Source: Methanomicrobiales archaeon
GTDB lineage: Archaea > Halobacteriota > Methanomicrobia > Methanomicrobiales > JACTUA01
DNA: 25,324 nucleotides
Reading direction: 5' to 3'
Assembly (NCBI GenBank): GCA_028678885.1
Contig: JAJRCP010000022.1
Location: forward strand, 1-25,324
Shown one piece after another: positions 1-8,104 of the stretch. The position numbers and the translations under genes are program-made. Position 1 is the first letter of the stretch. The number at the start of each line of letters is the position of its first letter. Below the pieces are notes generated by a model. The model ran no database searches, was not told the origin of the DNA, and saw only the letters and a program-made list of their open reading frames with translations.

Positions 1-1345
1 ATTTTTTGGCTTCTGTTTCAGTCATAATGCCTTTTTCCACCACAAGGATTGATATTAGGGTATTCCTTTTCAACGCCTCTTCTGCAAGTATAGCTGCTTG
101 AAGATATCCGATCCTTGGTGCAAGGAGAGTGATCAGGAATGGATTTTTTTCTATGGTGGACTGCATGTGTGCTTCGTGTGCAGATATTCCCTCTATACAA
201 CGTTTCTGGAATACAGGAAGAAAATTCGTAAGATAGCGCAGAGATTCAAGGATATTATGCGTCATCACAGGAGTCATTACATTCAGCTCCAGCTGGCCTG
301 CCTGCGCGGCGCTATTGACGGCAGTGTCATTCCCGATGATCTGGTAGCATATCATATCCAGACATTCTGCCATCACCGGATTCACTTTCCCCGGCATGAT
401 GGATGAACCGGGCTGGACTGAAGGAAGGGCGATCTCATTGATGCCGGCTGTCGGCCCCGACCCCATCATACGGAGATCGTTTGCGATTCTTATCAGTTCC
501 AGACTGAGCTCGCGAAGCGATCCGGAAAAGGACACCATCTGGGACCTGCTCTGCAGAGCTTCAAAACTATTTTGGGCAGGTCTCAAAGGGAGGGAGGTGA
601 GCTGGGAGAGATAGTGGATAATCCGATCACGAAAACCAAGGGGTGTATTCGCACCAGTTCCGGTAGCAGTTCCTCCGATTGCGATCTCCAGCAAATTATT
701 TTTTTGTTCCTGAATGCGCCTAGCTGCACGTGCAATTGCACATCCGTACGCTAAGAACTCATCACCAAGCATGACAGGGAGTGCATCCATGAGATGTGTT
801 CTGCCCGACTTAGGTACAGTACAAAATTCTTCTCCCTTCCTATACAGTGCTTTGGTGAGATCTTCTAGTATAGGTATTAGGCGATCGGCCATGACAATAA
901 TAGCGAGGTGAGATGCAGTAGGGAAGGTATCATTGGTGGATTGGGATTTATTGACGTGATCATGAGGGCTGAGAAAATCATAGTCGCCTTTCTTTCTTCC
1001 GAGGAGTTCCAGGGCCCGGTTTGCCAGTACTTCATTGACATTCATATGGGAAGATGTTCCGGCACCAGATTGGAACACATCCACGGGAAATTGATCCGCA
1101 AATTGCCCCTGCAGGACTTCATCCGTTGCCTTGACGATGGCCTTACCCTTTTCCACATCCAGAACTCCCAATTCCATGTTCGTAAGCGCTGCCGCTTTCT
1201 TCACTAGGATGAAAGACTGGATGAATTCGGTCTGTTCACGTATCCCACTCACCGGAAAATTTTCCAGGGCTCGTATCGTTTCCACGCCATAGTATACCTG
1301 GTCAGGAACCTCGCGGGTCCCGAGTACATCGCGCTCTCGTCTCAT
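1..1345 (-). CDS. aspA: Aspartate ammonia-lyase (aspartase/class II fumarase superfamily), C-terminus cut by window edge
   Basis: Read on the minus strand, this frame is open from ATG at 1345 to the left edge, giving 448 residues; family members are about 460-475, so only the last residues are missing. The superfamily signature GSSIMPGKVNP lies at residues 313-323, and GTSSHMNVNEVLANRALEL near 96-114. The enzyme would convert aspartate to fumarate and ammonia in the cytoplasm. Aspartase is preferred over fumarase because the N-terminus (DVLGTREVP), the DQFPVD segment and NPVMAE after the signature read like Bacillus-type AspB. However GRTHL at 181-185 has the His shared by fumarases and by AspB, so substrate is not settled. 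The start is supported by GGTGGAG upstream and by alignment at the N-terminus. It is divergent from the repair cluster at 1613. Confidence 0.85.
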   Translation of the reverse strand, partial: MRRERDVLGTREVPDQVYYGVETIRALENFPVSGIREQTEFIQSFILVKKAAALTNMELGVLDVEKGKAIVKATDEVLQGQFADQFPVDVFQSGAGTSSHMNVNEVLANRALELLGRKKGDYDFLSPHDHVNKSQSTNDTFPTASHLAIIVMADRLIPILEDLTKALYRKGEEFCTVPKSGRTHLMDALPVMLGDEFLAYGCAIARAARRIQEQKNNLLEIAIGGTATGTGANTPLGFRDRIIHYLSQLTSLPLRPAQNSFEALQSRSQMVSFSGSLRELSLELIRIANDLRMMGSGPTAGINEIALPSVQPGSSIMPGKVNPVMAECLDMICYQIIGNDTAVNSAAQAGQLELNVMTPVMTHNILESLRYLTNFLPVFQKRCIEGISAHEAHMQSTIEKNPFLITLLAPRIGYLQAAILAEEALKRNTLISILVVEKGIMTETEAKK

Positions 1346-1577
1346 GCGATATCTCCACCAATCATCATCACCTTCACCTCTATTTTTGGATATCCTTGTT
1401 CTTCCTATATGAGCTACTACCCTGAGCATTCCCAACCAGATAGTAATTATGGCGTACCAGGGTGAAGATTAAGGGAGAATTTTTCAGTTTCCCTCCAGTG
1501 AAATGACGAAGAGAGGCTGGAAAAAAGAGCACACGCCCGTTCTTGGCTGTACACAAACCGTTGAATTCCATGAACGA

Positions 1578-1589
1578 TTAAATATATAT
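1578..1589 (+). promoter_or_regulatory. Candidate TATA box for the coiled-coil/fpg/udg cluster
   Basis: TTAAATATATAT at 1578-1589 is the most A/T-rich stretch of the 267-base divergent gap. Its centre is about 27 bases before the ATG at 1613, the usual archaeal TATA-to-start-site distance, and no ribosome binding site lies between. This predicts an mRNA with almost no leader. The rest of the gap (1346-1577) holds an imperfect 7-bp inverted repeat, AGGGAGA at 1472-1478 with TTTCCCT at 1488-1494 (including one G-T pair), and no convincing gene. Confidence 0.5.
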
Positions 1590-1612
1590 CATTAGTATGC
1601 CATCGATCTCGC

Positions 1613-1894
1613 ATGCAAGAAACTTACCTTCCAAAGATCAATGCGCAGATAAAAAAGATGGATGAAGAGATTGTAAAACTCCAGAAAATGGCCAAGGAGA
1701 AAGGCTCTCAGACTGAGGCAGAACTGAATAAAATATTGGAGAAATATCAGCTCAATCGAAAGGATCTTCAGGATAAAATGGAGAAGTTCCGGCAAACGGG
1801 AAAGGAAGCTGCAAAAGACGTGACTGCCGGAGTGGACCGGGCATTGGAAGAAATGAAGACTGCATTTAATAAGGCACGTTCCCGATTCCAGTAA
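1613..1894 (+). CDS. Small coiled-coil protein of unknown function
   Basis: A 93-residue, highly charged protein rich in Lys, Glu and Gln, with no Cys or Trp, no signal peptide and no membrane segment. Residues about 8-60 show hydrophobic residues spaced as in heptads (Ile/Met/Leu), and 70-92 form a second probable helix after a Gly-containing break. I do not recognise the family. That it is a gene is supported by the well placed TATA-like box at 1578-1589, a clean archaeal-looking composition and its position 23 bases before fpg on the same strand. The ATG at 1613 has no Shine-Dalgarno sequence, consistent with a leaderless transcript. Being first in a cluster with two DNA glycosylases makes a DNA-binding or partner role possible, but that is inference only. 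Confidence 0.7.
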   Translation: MQETYLPKINAQIKKMDEEIVKLQKMAKEKGSQTEAELNKILEKYQLNRKDLQDKMEKFRQTGKEAAKDVTAGVDRALEEMKTAFNKARSRFQ

Positions 1895-1917
1895 ACCGGT
1901 TCGGTGGGTTGAGGTGG

Positions 1918-2703
1918 ATGCCGGAGCTTCCCGATGTCGAGACCTTTCGCCGCTACTTCGAGGCCGCATCCCTGTTCCAGCAGGTTACTGAGGTCATGAT
2001 AAAGGAGACAAGAATTCTCTCCGAAGTGACCGCACAGGATCTCGAAATACGATTGATAGGCCACCAATTTGAATCAGCCCAAAGACGGGGAAAGTACCTG
2101 TTCACCAGACTGGAGAATCAGTCGTGGGTGGTTTTCCATTTTGGAATGACAGGCAGTCTGCAGTATTTTAGGGATGTTGAAGGGGAACCGGCATACACCC
2201 GTTTCCGGATCGGGTTTGCACAAGGAAATTCCCTTGCGTATATCAATGTACGAAAACTCGGCCTTATCACATTCACCGAGAGACTTGAAGATTTTATCCA
2301 GATGAAGAATCTCGGACCTGATGCTCTCGAGATGAGTCCCGAAGAATTTCGGAAACGTCTAATAGATAGGCGGGGGTCGGCGAAATCTATCCTTATGGAC
2401 CAGAGCTTCCTTTCAGGGATCGGGAATATCTATTCTGACGAGATCCTCTTTCAAGCAGGAATTCATCCAGAACAGGAGGTGAAACAACTGGATGGAAAGA
2501 TGATCAGTACACTTTATAATGCCATGAAAGAGGTGTTGGAAACTGCGATTGAGGTGAGAGCGGATACAGACCGGTTACCAAAGACGTATATCATCCCTCA
2601 CCGTAAGAAAGGAGGGGTCTGCCCAAAGTGCGGGAATACGCTCATTCAGGAGAGAATAGGCGGGCGGACAGGGTATTACTGCCCGGAGCACCAGCGTGGG
2701 TGA
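1918..2703 (+). CDS. mutM: Formamidopyrimidine-DNA glycosylase (Fpg/MutM)
   Basis: A bifunctional DNA glycosylase/AP lyase that removes oxidised purines such as 8-oxoguanine. The ATG at 1918 is chosen over the in-frame TTG at 1909 because Fpg needs proline directly after Met as catalytic nucleophile, and the protein then begins MPELPDVETF. Of 261 residues: catalytic Pro2 and Glu3, Lys59 in RRGKYLF, and the helix-two-turn-helix GIGNIYSDEILF at 167-178 with Asn170. A zinc finger closes the protein with Cys235, Cys238, Cys255 and then His258 where the family normally has a fourth Cys. GGTGGG at 1903-1908 is a plausible ribosome binding site. The end overlaps the UDG start by 8 bases, so translation of the two repair enzymes is probably coupled. 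Confidence 0.95.
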   Translation: MPELPDVETFRRYFEAASLFQQVTEVMIKETRILSEVTAQDLEIRLIGHQFESAQRRGKYLFTRLENQSWVVFHFGMTGSLQYFRDVEGEPAYTRFRIGFAQGNSLAYINVRKLGLITFTERLEDFIQMKNLGPDALEMSPEEFRKRLIDRRGSAKSILMDQSFLSGIGNIYSDEILFQAGIHPEQEVKQLDGKMISTLYNAMKEVLETAIEVRADTDRLPKTYIIPHRKKGGVCPKCGNTLIQERIGGRTGYYCPEHQRG

Positions 2704-3274
2704 ACTGGAGCTCAGCCAGATCGAAGAGATAGTGCGGATATGCCTACTATGCGATCTTTCTTTGTCGAGAACACACGCAGTGCCCGGTGAGGGTTCTCCG
2801 AAGGCACGAATCTTTCTCATCGGAGAGGCGCCGGGCAAAGAGGAGGATCGGCTGGGGAGGCCTTTTGTGGGGCGGGCCGGACAGATACTCGATCACCTTC
2901 TTCTCTCAATTAAACTTGACCGGGCAGATACATACATCACCAGTGTGGTCAAGTGCAGACCCCCCAAAAACCGGGAACCTGCAATGAAGGAGGAAGTGAT
3001 CTGCAACCGGTATCTTGCCCGTCAGCTTGAGCTGATCGATCCTGATGTGATCGTTCCCATGGGGAGACACGCCATTACCTGCCTCTTTGAGATGTTTGGT
3101 CTGGAGAGACAGGAAATCGCCCATGTCCATGGGAAGACGATCGCGATAATAGTACATGGAAAGAAGAAAAAAATTATTCCAACCTACCATCCCGCAGTCA
3201 TCACCCATAATCCACGGATGAGATTGTCAATTGAGAAGGATTTCCACGCCGTCCGTTCGGCGCTTCAAGAATAA
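2696..3274 (+). CDS. udg: Family 4 uracil-DNA glycosylase (Fe-S)
   Basis: Removes uracil, from cytosine deamination or dUTP incorporation, as the first step of base excision repair. The 192-residue protein has the family 4 motifs: GEAPGKEED at 43-51, PFVGRAG at 56-62, KCRPPKNR at 86-93 and HPAVI from His165. The four Cys expected to hold the 4Fe-4S cluster are Cys16, Cys19, Cys87 and Cys103. It starts with GTG at 2696 inside the end of fpg, an overlap of 8 bases. Its TAA stop lies only 3 bases from the stop of the convergent metallo-beta-lactamase gene, leaving no room for a separate terminator between them. Confidence 0.94.
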   Translation: MGELELSQIEEIVRICLLCDLSLSRTHAVPGEGSPKARIFLIGEAPGKEEDRLGRPFVGRAGQILDHLLLSIKLDRADTYITSVVKCRPPKNREPAMKEEVICNRYLARQLELIDPDVIVPMGRHAITCLFEMFGLERQEIAHVHGKTIAIIVHGKKKKIIPTYHPAVITHNPRMRLSIEKDFHAVRSALQE

Positions 3275-3277
3275 TTC

Positions 3278-3979
3278 TTATAGTTCTTTTGTATCCAATA
3301 TCATTCCATCATAACCAGCAAGTACCTCCACGCCGTTCTCTTTCCCCAGCTCTCCTAGTTTCTGTATCGATGCTGGTATATCTTTGAAGAACCAGCTGCC
3401 GAAGTGTACAAAGATAATAAGATCCGTTAATCCTGAAAATAGGTGTATCAGATCCGGTATCCCGTTATGACCATACAAGCGGCCAGTATCTTTGTCCTTC
3501 CGCACCATACCCCCCTTCCGGATATAGCTTCCATCGGTGATAATCAGATCAGAATCTTTCAGCAGGGAATGATATTCCTTATTGATCCAGATCATATCTC
3601 CGGTATAACAGATCTTTGAGGAATTGCGGGTCACCACTAGAGCAACGGACTGTACCTTTTTACTGTGATGCGTGGGAAAGGTGTGAAGAAGGAACGGATT
3701 GAGATCGAGCTCGTCTGAGATCGTCTGGACGATGACCTGGTTCCCCTGGTAAGATTCTGGTCCATAGACTGGGACCGTTATTTCCGCCGAATCGATGATG
3801 AAGAACGCGTGATCCGGGTGGAGGTGAGTAATCACAATCTGTGAGGGATTTCGGGACAGATACTCCTTTTCCCCAATATCCAGAAGAAGAGCGTCATCGA
3901 CAAGAATTCCGGAATGTTTTCGGTGCTTCAGAGCCGATTCATCAATCTCCCCTCTCGTCCCTAATATCTCCAATTTCAT
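3278..3979 (-). CDS. Metallo-beta-lactamase-fold hydrolase
   Basis: A 233-residue single-domain protein of the metallo-beta-lactamase superfamily. Metal-binding motifs are visible: HLHPDH at 52-57, the His pair at 104-105, TGD ending at Asp127, Asp149 in TDGS, His171 in YGHNG, and His192 in FVHFG. These fit a two-metal phosphodiesterase, RNase Z or PhnP-like fold, but nothing here fixes the substrate. It ends 3 bases from the convergent UDG stop. The ATG at 3979 is preceded by GAGG 8 bases upstream, a good ribosome binding site. The 251-base gap from thrS, with a hairpin inside it, suggests that it is transcribed separately from the long cluster upstream. RNase Z is less likely because the protein is short and lacks an obvious long exosite arm. 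Confidence 0.85.
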   Translation of the reverse strand: MKLEILGTRGEIDESALKHRKHSGILVDDALLLDIGEKEYLSRNPSQIVITHLHPDHAFFIIDSAEITVPVYGPESYQGNQVIVQTISDELDLNPFLLHTFPTHHSKKVQSVALVVTRNSSKICYTGDMIWINKEYHSLLKDSDLIITDGSYIRKGGMVRKDKDTGRLYGHNGIPDLIHLFSGLTDLIIFVHFGSWFFKDIPASIQKLGELGKENGVEVLAGYDGMILDTKEL

Positions 3980-4169
3980 CAGACGATCCTCAGATCCTTC
4001 CGTTCTTACATAGTTTTTACTGATGATAGGATCCGATATGAAGAATTCTCAATGGAAAAATATACGAAATCTCTCGCGTAGACAGGTTAAATCACGTTCC
4101 CGATTCTTCCGTTATCCCATTATAAGATTATTTCCGCACTACCTATACCAAGATAATAATTGTGAAGAA

Positions 4170-4222
4170 GTTGGTACGTGGAAACCTGATAACGTTTCTT
4201 GTACAACGAGTGGAAGGAAAAA
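4170..4222 (-). terminator. Hairpin and T-rich tract after thrS, possible 3' end of the long cluster
   Basis: Just past the thrS stop, reading the minus strand, comes CTTTTTCC (T run opposite 4218-4222) and then an imperfect hairpin: GTT/AAC, GTAC/GTAC and GAAAC/GTTTC arms (about 12 pairs with one bulge and one internal loop) around an 8-base loop at 4186-4193. Archaeal termination depends mainly on U tracts, so the T run may stop transcription and the hairpin may protect or process the 3' end. The remaining gap, 3980-4169, shows no gene. Confidence 0.35.
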
Positions 4223-4230
4223 GATAGAGA

Positions 4231-6060
4231 TCAGATGTAATGCGCTTTTTTTGAGAGTTTCCTGGGGGTATATAAGGGTCTACGAGGTTTCCCCTCTAGC
4301 TCTACGAGAATCTGTGCAGCGAGGGTCTCCACATCCATCTCTACTCGTTTCGGTGCTTTCGGGTCCGAGAGCTTTCGTATGGTGACGGTGAGAAGTCTCT
4401 TCTCTACTTCACGATCCCCCACCATCACCGTGTAGGGAACCCAGTCAGTTCCGGCAAGGCGCACCTTCTTATTCACGCTTTCGTCGCGATCATCCAGATC
4501 TGCCCGAATACCCTTCGCATTCAATCTGTCACATACTTCTTCTGCATAAGACTGATGCCGGGCTGCGACTGGGATGACCCGTATCTGAGTGGGAGAGAGC
4601 CAGGTGGGAAGGCTGGGTATCGTCTTATGGGCAGTTCCTTCCAGAAGGGCGCAGATGACCCGCTCGATACTTCCGGTTGGTGAGCAGTGCAGGATTGGCG
4701 GACGTACCTTTTCATCGCCCTTGATATAGGATATGTCAAAACGGGTCGAGCTTTCCACATCGATCTGGACGGTCGGATTCTCGATAGGGCGTCCCTGGCC
4801 GTCGATAGCTGCGAGGTCCACTTTCGCGACCCAATAATGCACTCTTTCGGAAAGAATCTCAATAAGCAGAGGGACTCCTGAGAGCGTGACCATCTGCTGT
4901 ACCCAATCACTGTATTGTGCATAGAAATCAGTCGTGCACCGGAATACCCCGACAAGAGTTGTTTCGAGATCTTTTCCGCTCTGCCATCCGATCAAAAGCT
5001 GCTCTTCAAAGCACTGCAACGCCTCTTCCATATCACTGCACAGGGTATGCATATCCGGCATGGTGAATGCGCGAAGACGCTTCAACCCGATCACCTCTCC
5101 CTTCTGCTCATGTCGGAAAGAGTAGGTGGATAGCTCGTACATCTTGAGGGGCAGGTCGTTCGGTGAGATGTGCATGTCATGCATCAGCGAGAACATACCA
5201 AAACAGGCGGCAAACCGAAGCATCATATCCCGGGTGCCACTCTTAAATCGGTACTGCCGCTCCCCGAACTTCGCTGCATGCTCGTAGATCGCGGCATCGT
5301 CCAGGTCGTACATCACCGGGGTTTCTACTGGATATCCTCCATAAAGTAGCACATTGTTGAGCACATAATCAGCGAGAAGATCCCGGACTAGCTTCCCCCG
5401 AGGCATCCACCGCAGATGGCCCACATCGCTCCGTGGTTCGTAGTCTACGAGCTCCTTGGACCGCATCAGTTCTACGTGAAGAGGTTCACCAGTCGCTGGC
5501 ATGGATATCCCGAGCTCTTTTTTCACAAGGCATCCGAAGGGAGAGTCATCCAAATAGGCATATACATCCCTTTTCTCCCCAGCAGGGGTGAGCACAAACC
5601 ATTCGTGGGTAACCTCGCGCTTTCCTTCCCTTTTCGCGCCTTCCTCTGGAATAATCGTTTTAGAGAGTTCGGAGAGTGGATGGCCCTTGCAGGAGAGGGT
5701 AAAGGACTTGTACCATCCAAACGGTGCCCTCTGAACGCTGTATCCTTCCCTTTCCAGTTGTTCTCCCATCGCAGCGAACACCTGAACCGCCAACTTTGGG
5801 CTGGCAAGGTCGCAACTCAAGTGGGCATAGGGATAAAGCATAATCCGGTCAACCCCCAGTTTCTTTGCGGTCTCCTCGATCTCCCGTGCGCCCTGTTCCA
5901 CTACAGATTGCGTGTACTCTTCATCTAGCGCCTCTACAGCACAAAAGACACCTAGGCCTTCCTCAAGGGAATTTTTCAGGGGTACGTCTGCTTCGGCATA
6001 GGGCGTTTGTTTCCGTGCCTGGTATTCAATATGATCTGCGTGGATCAGAAGAAGCCGCAT
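4231..6060 (-). CDS. thrS: Threonyl-tRNA synthetase, archaeal type
   Basis: A 609-residue class II synthetase that charges tRNA-Thr with threonine. Residues 1 to about 140 form the archaea-type editing domain (D-aminoacyl-tRNA deacylase-like fold, beginning MRLLLIHADH) that removes mischarged serine, in place of the bacterial editing domain. The catalytic domain has motif 2 around FRHEQKGEV at 315-323 and motif 3 around PTGSIERV at 461-468. Expected zinc ligands are Cys286, His338 and His458 by position in the family pattern. The anticodon-binding domain occupies about 490-590. The ATG at 6060 has GGAG 8 bases upstream. It is the last gene of the long minus-strand cluster, 56 bases after dcd. 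Confidence 0.96.
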   Translation of the reverse strand: MRLLLIHADHIEYQARKQTPYAEADVPLKNSLEEGLGVFCAVEALDEEYTQSVVEQGAREIEETAKKLGVDRIMLYPYAHLSCDLASPKLAVQVFAAMGEQLEREGYSVQRAPFGWYKSFTLSCKGHPLSELSKTIIPEEGAKREGKREVTHEWFVLTPAGEKRDVYAYLDDSPFGCLVKKELGISMPATGEPLHVELMRSKELVDYEPRSDVGHLRWMPRGKLVRDLLADYVLNNVLLYGGYPVETPVMYDLDDAAIYEHAAKFGERQYRFKSGTRDMMLRFAACFGMFSLMHDMHISPNDLPLKMYELSTYSFRHEQKGEVIGLKRLRAFTMPDMHTLCSDMEEALQCFEEQLLIGWQSGKDLETTLVGVFRCTTDFYAQYSDWVQQMVTLSGVPLLIEILSERVHYWVAKVDLAAIDGQGRPIENPTVQIDVESSTRFDISYIKGDEKVRPPILHCSPTGSIERVICALLEGTAHKTIPSLPTWLSPTQIRVIPVAARHQSYAEEVCDRLNAKGIRADLDDRDESVNKKVRLAGTDWVPYTVMVGDREVEKRLLTVTIRKLSDPKAPKRVEMDVETLAAQILVELEGKPRRPLYTPRKLSKKAHYI

Positions 6061-6116
6061 ATGATCGCTCCGTTCGTAAAATACCTCACTGATGTACGCT
6101 GTCTGGGATTATTAAA

Positions 6117-6674
6117 TCAAACAGTGCGGGGATTTTTATGATACCGGGAAAGGGTCGCTTGCCGCTGATCCAGGTACTTGGCGTCTCCTTTCCGGTCATA
6201 GGAATGCTCCGCCCGTTCAGTGGTGTAAAAGACCAGCTGCCCAATGGGCATGCCGGCATAGATACGTACCGGTCTCTGATTCACATTGCACATCTCGAGG
6301 GTGATAGAGCCGCGGAACCCAGCATCAATCCATCCACCGGTCTGGTGAAGCTCAACCCCCAACCGGGCGATGCTGCTCTTGCCTTCGATGCTCGCAACGA
6401 TATTATCCGGTAATTCAATCTTCTCTAGCGTCTCTGCGAGGAGGAAGAGGCCAGGGGAGATTACAATAGAAGGCGAGCGGGTCTCGCTGATGCCAGCACA
6501 AATGCTCTCCTTCTCGTAGGGATCGATCACCTCCTCCCCTGCATTGTACCACACAAAATGGTCCCCCAAACGAACATCTAAGGAATTGGGCTGAATCATG
6601 CGGGGGTCGAAAGGATCCACCTTGATGTGACCTCGGGTGATGCGGTCCCGGAGCTGCCAGTCCACCAAAATCAT
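6117..6674 (-). CDS. dcd: dCTP deaminase (possibly with dUTPase activity)
   Basis: Deaminates dCTP towards dUMP for thymidylate synthesis. The 185-residue length is normal. The core KSSIARLG at 99-106, then HQTGGWIDAGF at 110-120 and ITLE with catalytic Glu127, is characteristic. HQTxGWIDAGF resembles the archaeal bifunctional dCTP deaminase/dUTPase (Methanocaldococcus type), whereas the tail DAKYLDQRQATLSR looks like the monofunctional E. coli enzyme, so I cannot say whether it also hydrolyses dUTP. It lies 24 bases after trmJ and before thrS in the same direction. The ATG at 6674 has GAGGT 12 bases upstream. Its dUMP supply is metabolically linked to the uracil glycosylase encoded nearby, although the two are in separate transcription units. 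Confidence 0.93.
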   Translation of the reverse strand: MILVDWQLRDRITRGHIKVDPFDPRMIQPNSLDVRLGDHFVWYNAGEEVIDPYEKESICAGISETRSPSIVISPGLFLLAETLEKIELPDNIVASIEGKSSIARLGVELHQTGGWIDAGFRGSITLEMCNVNQRPVRIYAGMPIGQLVFYTTERAEHSYDRKGDAKYLDQRQATLSRYHKNPRTV

Positions 6675-6698
6675 GAATAGCTATGTACCTCGGCCGGT

Positions 6699-7397
6699 TT
6701 ACTTCTTCTTATCGATATGCCATTCTGCCCGCCGCAGAAGCCCGTGCAGGGTACTCACCTCGCGGATGGTGAGTTTCGTGCGCCCGAGAATGCGGCGCAG
6801 TAGAATCATGGTGTTCTCTCTCTTAAAATCCGGATGATCGATCTTATCGAGAAACGAATCAAGGTGTGAATAAAGGGGATCTATCTCCTGGTGGGTAGCA
6901 AGGGTATAAGTTCCACGGGGAAGACCTGACAGTTCATAACAGATCACACAGACCGCGTGCGAGAGGTTCAGAATTGGATAGTCCGGAGAACTTGGTATGG
7001 TGCAGACCACATCGCACTGTGCCACCTCCTCATTGTTCAGTCCCCAGTTTTCCCTTCCAAACAGGATGGAAACCCTACCCTCAACATCCTTAATGAGCTC
7101 CCGAACTTCAGTTGGGGTATAATATGGCATCCGCAGCGATCTGCACACTGATTTATTGAGCTCTCCGGTGGTCGCGATGGTCAGGGTGCTCCGGTTATAC
7201 ACCTCCTCCAGTGTACACAGGTCTGCCTGCTCCAGTACATCCCGCGCATGTGAAGCACAGGCAAAGGCATAATCCCCCAGAGGGCAGGAATTAATGAGTA
7301 CCAGATGACTAAGACCGAAATTTTTCATTACCCGGGCGGTGGAACCCACATTCCCTTCATAAAGAGGGCCCACGAGAACGATCTCGATGTTCGGCAT
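6699..7397 (-). CDS. trmJ: tRNA 2'-O-methyltransferase TrmJ (SPOUT family)
   Basis: Expected to methylate the ribose 2'-OH of nucleotide 32 in the tRNA anticodon loop using SAM. The ATG at 7397 is chosen over a longer reading frame because the protein then begins MPNIEIVLVGP, the normal SPOUT start, and AGGAG sits 5 bases upstream; the 33 upstream codons look non-native. Of 232 residues, motif 1 is YEGNVGSTAR at 13-22, motif 2 LFGRENWGL at 112-120 and motif 3 IPSSPDYPILNLSHAV at 134-149, which together make the trefoil-knot SAM pocket of a dimer. Residues about 165-232 are the basic C-terminal extension seen in TrmJ. It follows GGGP synthase by 16 bases. Confidence 0.92.
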   Translation of the reverse strand: MPNIEIVLVGPLYEGNVGSTARVMKNFGLSHLVLINSCPLGDYAFACASHARDVLEQADLCTLEEVYNRSTLTIATTGELNKSVCRSLRMPYYTPTEVRELIKDVEGRVSILFGRENWGLNNEEVAQCDVVCTIPSSPDYPILNLSHAVCVICYELSGLPRGTYTLATHQEIDPLYSHLDSFLDKIDHPDFKRENTMILLRRILGRTKLTIREVSTLHGLLRRAEWHIDKKK

Positions 7398-7413
7398 CGG
7401 GTCTCCTGTACAA

Positions 7414-8100
7414 TTATTGCACAGCGCGGACGGTTTCGCGGAGGAGTACCCCCCCTTTCTCGTACACCGCGTTCCCCACAACGATTGTATCCGCATATTT
7501 AGCCATCTCGGCAGCCCGCTGCGGCGTATTTATACCGCCACCATAGAAAAGAATTGCGTTGTCGACCACTTCAGAGGCTGCTCGGACCACGGCTGGATCC
7601 CCATACATGCCACTATATTCAATATATACAATGGGGAAGTGGAAATAACGGTCTGCACATGTCGTATACGCGGCCACCTCCTTTGCAGACAGCGAACAGG
7701 ATGCACGGGTCACTTTCCCTACCGCGGAATTGGGGTTTAACACGATATACGCCTCTGGCACGACAAGGTCCCATTCCACAGGGTAATGAAGTATCCAATC
7801 CCGGTGTTTCCCGACGACCCACTGTACATCCGTTGAATTGATCACGCTAGGGACAAAAAGGTACGAGATGCCATCTGAAAGAGCACTCTCCGGAGAGGAA
7901 GGCTCAACGACCACCGGCAGATCATAGGGTTTGACCTGGCTCAGGAGTGAACGCAGATTCTCCCGGGTCACATTCATCGTGCCGGAGAGCATGAGTGCAT
8001 CTGTCCCGCTGGTGGCCACATCAGCGAGGGTGCCCGCAGGTAGGGTTTTATCCGGATCCAGCTTGGTTACATGAACCCAGTACTTCCATTTGTGCTGCAT
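7414..8100 (-). CDS. Geranylgeranylglyceryl phosphate synthase
   Basis: Makes the first ether bond of archaeal membrane lipids by joining geranylgeranyl diphosphate to sn-glycerol-1-phosphate. The 228-residue protein from ATG 8100 is a TIM barrel of the PcrB/GGGPS family: the start WVHVTKLDPDK at 8-18, the substrate-binding YIEYSGMYGDP at 159-169, and the phosphate-binding GGGI at 187-190 and VGNAVY at 208-213. The longer frame from 8145 would add 15 unrelated residues that overlap topA. The start follows the topA stop by 4 bases and its weak ribosome binding site (AGGG) overlaps that stop, so translation probably depends on topA. Confidence 0.93.
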   Translation of the reverse strand: MQHKWKYWVHVTKLDPDKTLPAGTLADVATSGTDALMLSGTMNVTRENLRSLLSQVKPYDLPVVVEPSSPESALSDGISYLFVPSVINSTDVQWVVGKHRDWILHYPVEWDLVVPEAYIVLNPNSAVGKVTRASCSLSAKEVAAYTTCADRYFHFPIVYIEYSGMYGDPAVVRAASEVVDNAILFYGGGINTPQRAAEMAKYADTIVVGNAVYEKGGVLLRETVRAVQ

Positions 8101-8104
8101 CAAT

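Noticed and set aside
1384..1400. A/T-rich stretch (CCAAAAATAG on the minus strand) as the aspartase promoter.
   Set aside because: The position is possible but the match to an archaeal TATA box is weak, so it is not listed as a feature.
1380..1571. Open frame of 63 codons on the minus strand in the divergent gap.
   Set aside because: No recognisable domain, no ribosome binding site, and it overlaps the promoter area of the coiled-coil gene.
7398..7496. 33-residue extension of TrmJ reading back through the end of GGGP synthase.
   Set aside because: SPOUT homology begins at MPNIEIVLVG and a good ribosome binding site lies before ATG 7397.
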